From: Corythucha ciliata | Lineage: Eukaryota; Arthropoda; Insecta; Hemiptera; Tingidae | Direction: 5' to 3' | Length of the DNA stretch: 64,000 nucleotides | Assembly: GCA_038030265.1 (NCBI GenBank) | Contig: CM075937.1 | Span: forward strand, 24,118,001 to 24,182,000 | Shown: positions 59,701 to 64,000 of the stretch, one piece after another | Layout: each line of letters starts with the position of its first letter | Numbering within the stretch: the first letter of the stretch is position 1 | Notes under the pieces: generated by a model | Seen by the model: only the letters and a program-made list of their open reading frames with translations | What the model was told of the DNA's origin: nothing | The model's database searches: none | Translations under genes and position numbers: made by a program

Positions 59701-61357
59701 CGTCACGATAATGATTGTAACCCAACCGCTAACCAGGCTGTCGATTAGAACAGTCACAGTCGAGTTGAGCAGGGTCGAACCGACGACGAGGCTCACCAAT
59801 AGGAAATTGCCGGTGTCGCGAACTCGAAGAATTGACTTGGAGTAGGCGCGCTCTTTGTCCGTGCCGGCGTTCGCTAGAACGCTGAGCTCACGTTTGTCAA
59901 GGGACATGAGACCGACGACAAGACCGTTGAGTACGGACGAGAGGAGAATGAAAGACACGATAATGATGATGGTAACAGGAATGTTGAGAATGGGTTTGAC
60001 GACGATCATTTTCACCCAGAAATCGGTGCCCTGGTGATTCCAGTGGCCGTTGACGTTGAGGCAGAAGTAAAAGTTACTTCGGTAGGTTGATATCATGGGG
60101 AGGCCCATGGTAGACACTCCCACTAAGGGAGACACTTTCTTCACCTATCGGAAAAGAAAAAAAAACATTAAGTCACTCGCTATTCCCCAATAGAGCAATC
60201 TTTATGAAGTTTGGAGGTCCCCCTAGATCTTCTCCGAACAAAGAAATACTGTCATCTGGGCGTTTTAAACGACCGGATCTGACCCAAGATCCTGGATCAC
60301 GGATCAGACTTTGTCATCCACGCTCGTGAGTCCAGAAAAAGATACAAATTTTAATTTTTGTTTGAAGCTAGAGGTCTTCAAGTTTTTCGCTCTCAGGCTT
60401 GATCGAAGTCGCTCGAACGAATCACCTTGACTCATTTTACAAAAGAAATTGGCTCGGGCTCTTTGTAAAGGGCTCTCCATCTCCTAGAACTCTCGGCACA
60501 AACACAATTTGGTAATTATTAAGCCCCGAAATGCAAAAACTGTTATCACATTCCCGGTTTCAGAATAGCCCTTGGCCTTCTGTTTATCCCCGCCGTAGAC
60601 TCATAGAGAGACTGCCACATACAACTGACATCCGATTCCATAGTCCGACCCGATCGACAAATTGGAAGCTGTGGTCTTTTACAAGACCCATGGGATGAAA
60701 CAAATACGAGACTTCCGAGTTAGGCGGAGGCCTATTATGTGGCCATTATCTCATAAGGAAACTCAAATTGTGAGCACTTGACGTTTTACGCTCTTTCTGA
60801 GTAATCGATCACAAAAGGAACTGTGGGATTTGGACCATTCAGAATTCCGAGTAGATTTCCATGGCCTGACACATTTTGTTTGTGTTTTCAATAGCTAAAA
60901 ATCGTGGAATCTTTTTCGTTCCAATACCATGATTTTGTACGGACGTGGAGGGGGGGGGGAGTCTGAATCGTGCCAAATCATTCTGCTTACTTCGGAACGA
61001 CTGACTTTTTCCATGTACAAACAGTCGGCCTCCTCTTTCGTTAACGCCACCTCCGACACCTCTGTCATGTTGCCAAATAGCCTGATTTGAATGGTCGCGC
61101 CCTGCGCCATTTCCGGTACCATATCGTCATTGTCAAAGTGGTAGGCGATGAGGGAGTCGTACTTGTCGATTTTGTATCCGGCCAATTGTCCACCTACACT
61201 GACGGTGGAAACAATAAAAAAAAGAAGGAGGGAGAAAAAGAAAGAGAGAGACACAGAGAACAAATTTCTAGGAGGTAAAGAGGGATTTTGTTTACCTCGC
61301 TTGAATAAAAATTGAAGAACTAATTAAAACCACGTACAATAAAATAACATCATTCAT
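56712..61357 (-). CDS. CNNM-family (cyclin M / ACDP) divalent metal transport protein
   Basis: Eleven exons, minus strand: 61296-61357, 60991-61198, 59494-60144, 59250-59421, 58989-59183, 58781-58918, 58569-58742, 58382-58509, 58192-58318, 57056-57210 and 56712-56987; 761 residues. A signal peptide ([20 protein letters not shown]) leads a small ectodomain ([20 protein letters not shown]). Exon 3 is the DUF21 membrane domain ([36 protein letters not shown]). Next is the CBS pair ([50 protein letters not shown]), a cyclic-nucleotide-binding-like domain ([36 protein letters not shown]) and a low-complexity tail. CNNM proteins mediate Mg2+ efflux or homeostasis at the plasma membrane. The intron at 58743-58780 is only 38 nt. 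A minus-strand AATAAA lies at 56626-56631. Confidence 0.92.
57211..58191. other. Long CNNM intron
   Basis: 981 nt. No ORF with recognisable content; contains poly-C at about 57629-57638. No inverted repeat was evident on reading. Confidence 0.45.
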
Positions 61358-61645
61358 TTCACGTTAAATTAAGAATTTTCTAGGGCTTTGCGATAAAAAT
61401 ATTATTCCTTTTTCCCTGAGCTTCATATGTTTGAGTCTTTGAAGGGAGGGAAAATTTGTCTATCACAATCATTATGAAGCAATATGCAAGAACAAAAATA
61501 TTGCGTGCTAGAAAATAATTAAAATTCATCATCACAAAATCGTCTTAAACGTAATGCACGATTTCCTATTAAATTAGTTCTTAACAGCGGAATTTTGCAT
61601 TCATTTACCAGCCTCTTCCCCTCCATCACCATTTTTGTTTCTTTT

Positions 61646-63159
61646 TCATTCCAGTCCAAAGCCTTCGGCATTTGAAATTGCTATGATGAGTTTCTCTTTG
61701 AGGGTTTCCTTGCTTTCGTACTGCGGAAGGACCAACTGGTTGAAACAAGTATGTGCCTCGGGAAGATTAGCCGGATCCAAATTAGTTCGCGTTACTTTAA
61801 AAGTCATTTCACTCATACCGCCTACTGGTACGCGGTCACTTCCCGTCGTGAACAGGAGAAATTTTTTCTTGAGGTCGTCGTTCAGAGTGAATAGAACGTC
61901 CCAGAAATCTCTTTAAAGAAAAAAAGACCATGAAAATATATGATTGTCACGGGGATTAATGTTGGACTTACGATATAAGTTGATGGTCCGGTTTGTAACC
62001 ATCGTACTCGGTAACTTTCCTCAATTCGTTCAGGTCTAGAGCTGGTGAGCCGCATACTAACATTTCCACTTCCTCAGGTCTCAGCATCTAAAAAATTCAA
62101 ATTTGTATTGGATTTTTCTTCGTGTGAATCCTTCGGATAGAAGTAATCTTACAATTAGTGCGTTCGAAGCACAGACGCTGTGAAACCCCAGGTAAAACGC
62201 TCGAAACTGTTCGTAAATGGCCGTATTGAGAACCCAGTCCAAATATAAATTGACGTATTCTTGTCGGTTTCCATTTGTCACAGGAATCCTGTCACCTGAC
62301 GGTTTGAGCATGAACGTTTTCACGTCTCCGTACTCTTCTAGAGACGCTTGAAAATTCATACACATGTCTTCTTCGACGTTCCCTTCGTAGTTCAGAAGTT
62401 CTTTTAAACCTCTCGCAACGTCCTGAGAGCGAGAAACATGAGGTGAAATTTGAAATTATAATGCTTCCAGTGTGTCTTTATTACGGGAAGAATTTCAGCC
62501 AAATCGTCAATAGTAGGATTTCGCACAACTCCTACGCCGCTCGTATCGACCGGTGGGACGACAGGCGGCGACAGCAGTTTCCTGTAACATACTGAAGGGA
62601 AATGAAGGTCCAGAATGATCGAGTTGTACACAGCGAGGCCCATTAAAACACCTTTCGACGCGAAACAAATAAATAAACCGTCCTCATACTCAATATTAGG
62701 TTGACGGTGGGGTGGGGAGGTAAATCAGACAAACCAATCAAATTGTATTCCCTCAGATTGCCTTCTTGATCGGTACTGAACCAATAGCACCTTGAATGGG
62801 GATGATACACGAACATTCCATAGTCGGGGTGGAAAATTTGTCGGATCAGAAGTAAAAACCACTCTTTCGTCAGTCCGCCCATGTCCAGACCAGGCTCTCC
62901 CACGAAGGACACTTTCAATTTTTTCTTCAAGTCTTTTTGCTTACAGGCGATCTAATAAGAAAAAAATTGCTAGGGAATGTATCGTGAAATGGTGATTCAA
63001 ACGTCGAAATATACCTCGTTGAGTGAGTCGCAAACTAAATGCGCTCGCCTCACCGTGATGTTTAGGAAAAAAATGTCAATCTGAGGGGCTTGGTGACGAG
63101 CCACTTTAGCGACGAGTGATCTCCTGGCGGTTAGAATCATTTGCTGTTCGGAATCCTTG

Positions 63160-63194
<35 letters not shown>

Positions 63195-63657
63195 AACGGA
63201 AAGGGGTAGGGTGAATTCTGTTTCACTTGGCCTGTTCATTCAAAACTCACTTTAGTCAGGATTATCCGTTTGGCGACAATGCTTAAAATGAACGGATACT
63301 GACAATAGCTAAACTGTCCCGGTCTTTGAGGCGACTGCCAACTGAAATAATCCTGCATGAGGTCCATGTGATCGAGAGCAGAATTGTAAAATTCTGTGTA
63401 GTCCAGGAGTGGAGGGTTTACGGCGTTGTTGGCGGCGTCTGAAACGAATTGTTTGTTTTTGTGTTTTTATTGTACTTCAATTGCCCATTTGATGTTTTGC
63501 CAACTGACTGATGAGTGCTAGAGTTTTTGTTGAGGTCGGTATCCACCATCGAGTTTTATTCAAAGGCGGTAGAGACTTATCGCCAGGAGGAAATTGACGG
63601 ATTGTAATGAACTGAATGATGTTTCGAACGATGGCTCTAATTCTTTCGACCTCAAGC
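61646..63657 (-). CDS. HECTD2: HECT E3 ubiquitin ligase HECTD2, C-terminal part
   Basis: Minus-strand exons: 63509-63657, 63251-63438, 63015-63155, 62735-62951, 62485-62651, 62153-62422, 61972-62087 and 61646-61910; about 504 codons, phase consistent. Pre-HECT segments SLPPLNKTRWWIP and YTEFYNSALDHMDLM match HECTD2. The HECT domain shows KVSFVGEPGLDMGGLTKEWF, VLMGLAVYNSIILD, LLSPPVVP, EGNVEEDM, GFHSVCASNAL, LRPEEVEMLVCGSP, FTTGSDRVPVGG, the catalytic Cys in HTCFNQL and the terminal ISNAEGFGLE. It forms a thioester with ubiquitin and transfers it to substrates. The exon at 63509-63657 begins in phase 2, so the N-terminal third must lie right of about 63,660 and probably beyond the window. The acceptor of the 63015-63155 exon follows a 33-nt poly-T tract. 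Confidence 0.93.
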
Positions 63658-64000
63658 CTGACAAAATGAGGAAAACAAAACATGAAATGCATCGAGGGTT
63701 TCAATATTTTACGCAATACCGCAACGTGTTTAACGTAAAATATTTTTACAACAAACAATACAGGAGTCAGCAGAATGCCATCGCAGAGCTTTTTTATTTC
63801 TCTTTTAATTTAATTAGCATTGAAATTAAAATTACGCCAACCGAAGATTTGTACACTTGCTAAGACAATTTTATTATTTTATGAGAAGAATTCTGTTCTG
63901 GCGTGAAGCAGAATTTCTCTGGATCCATAGCCAAATTAAATAAATAAAAATATTTTATAACGCGTATCACTTAATATTTTTATTCATAATTGTTCAAGTA
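63658..64000. other. HECTD2 intron running to the window edge
   Basis: AT-rich. Minus-strand ATGs exist, but I see no exon matching the HECTD2 N-terminus. Confidence 0.5.

Noticed and set aside
59002..60037. Plus-strand open frames over CNNM
   Set aside because: Antisense to the DUF21 and CBS exons; no independent evidence.
61199..61290. Hydrophobic start of the long minus-strand frame at 61263 as the CNNM signal peptide
   Set aside because: It is a pyrimidine-rich intron tail with no ATG; the ATG at 61357 gives a proper signal peptide in phase.
63495..63509. GC-AG donor after LISQL in HECTD2
   Set aside because: A GTCAGT donor six bases earlier restores phase and the conserved N-A-A-N junction.
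1..64000. CRISPR arrays, bacterial operons, tRNA or rRNA genes
   Set aside because: The window is eukaryotic; no regular spacer-repeat array and no convincing tRNA or rRNA sequence were seen on reading.

Overview
This is eukaryotic nuclear DNA, almost certainly from an arthropod. Genes are split by many short GT-AG introns (mostly 59-90 nt, one apparently 38 nt). The window encodes an astakine (prokineticin-domain cytokine), two CLIP-domain serine proteases and a KChIP whose sequence closely follows arthropod versions. Astakine argues against a fly-like genome. A DRC5/TCTE1-like gene suggests a lineage that keeps motile axonemes, for example flagellated sperm. The species cannot be named from the sequence alone.

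Layout. 0.4-3.8 kb: astakine and a complete CLIP protease, both +. 6.4-33.4 kb: one long + strand KChIP gene of six coding exons. Its first two introns (about 8.8 and 10.5 kb) hold nested genes and mobile DNA: the DRC5-like gene (11.3-14.2 kb, +), a decayed Ty3/gypsy LTR retrotransposon (17.3-21.8 kb, -) that itself carries two smaller insertions, a composite hairpin element (22.3-24.1 kb), and two small unrecognised genes (24.3-25.7 kb). Intron 4 holds a dead LINE fragment. 35.7-37.2 kb: a second CLIP protease (-), 5' end unresolved. 37.2-43.0 kb: a gene-poor gap. 43.0-64.0 kb: a compact housekeeping block: a domesticated hAT-like protein (-), methionine synthase reductase (+), ARMH3 (-), ZDHHC16 (+), a CNNM metal transporter (-) and the C-terminal part of HECTD2 (-, running off the right end).

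Gene relations. The hAT-derived gene/MTRR and ARMH3/ZDHHC16 are divergent pairs with start codons about 516 and 226 bp apart, so shared promoters are plausible. MTRR/ARMH3 and ZDHHC16/CNNM are convergent. ARMH3 and ZDHHC16 both belong to the Golgi/ER membrane system in other animals. Astakine and the CLIP proteases suggest haemolymph immune or haematopoietic functions.

The most notable points are an MTRR gene model with no FMN (flavodoxin) domain, an intact multi-exon hAT-derived protein that has lost a catalytic-type Asp, an unusual density of inverted-repeat (foldback) elements of all sizes in introns and gaps, two patches of a degenerate tandem repeat, and a cluster of near-identical 14-bp palindromes. 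Exon coordinates below were derived by hand from splice consensus, reading phase and remembered family conservation; none was tested against transcripts.
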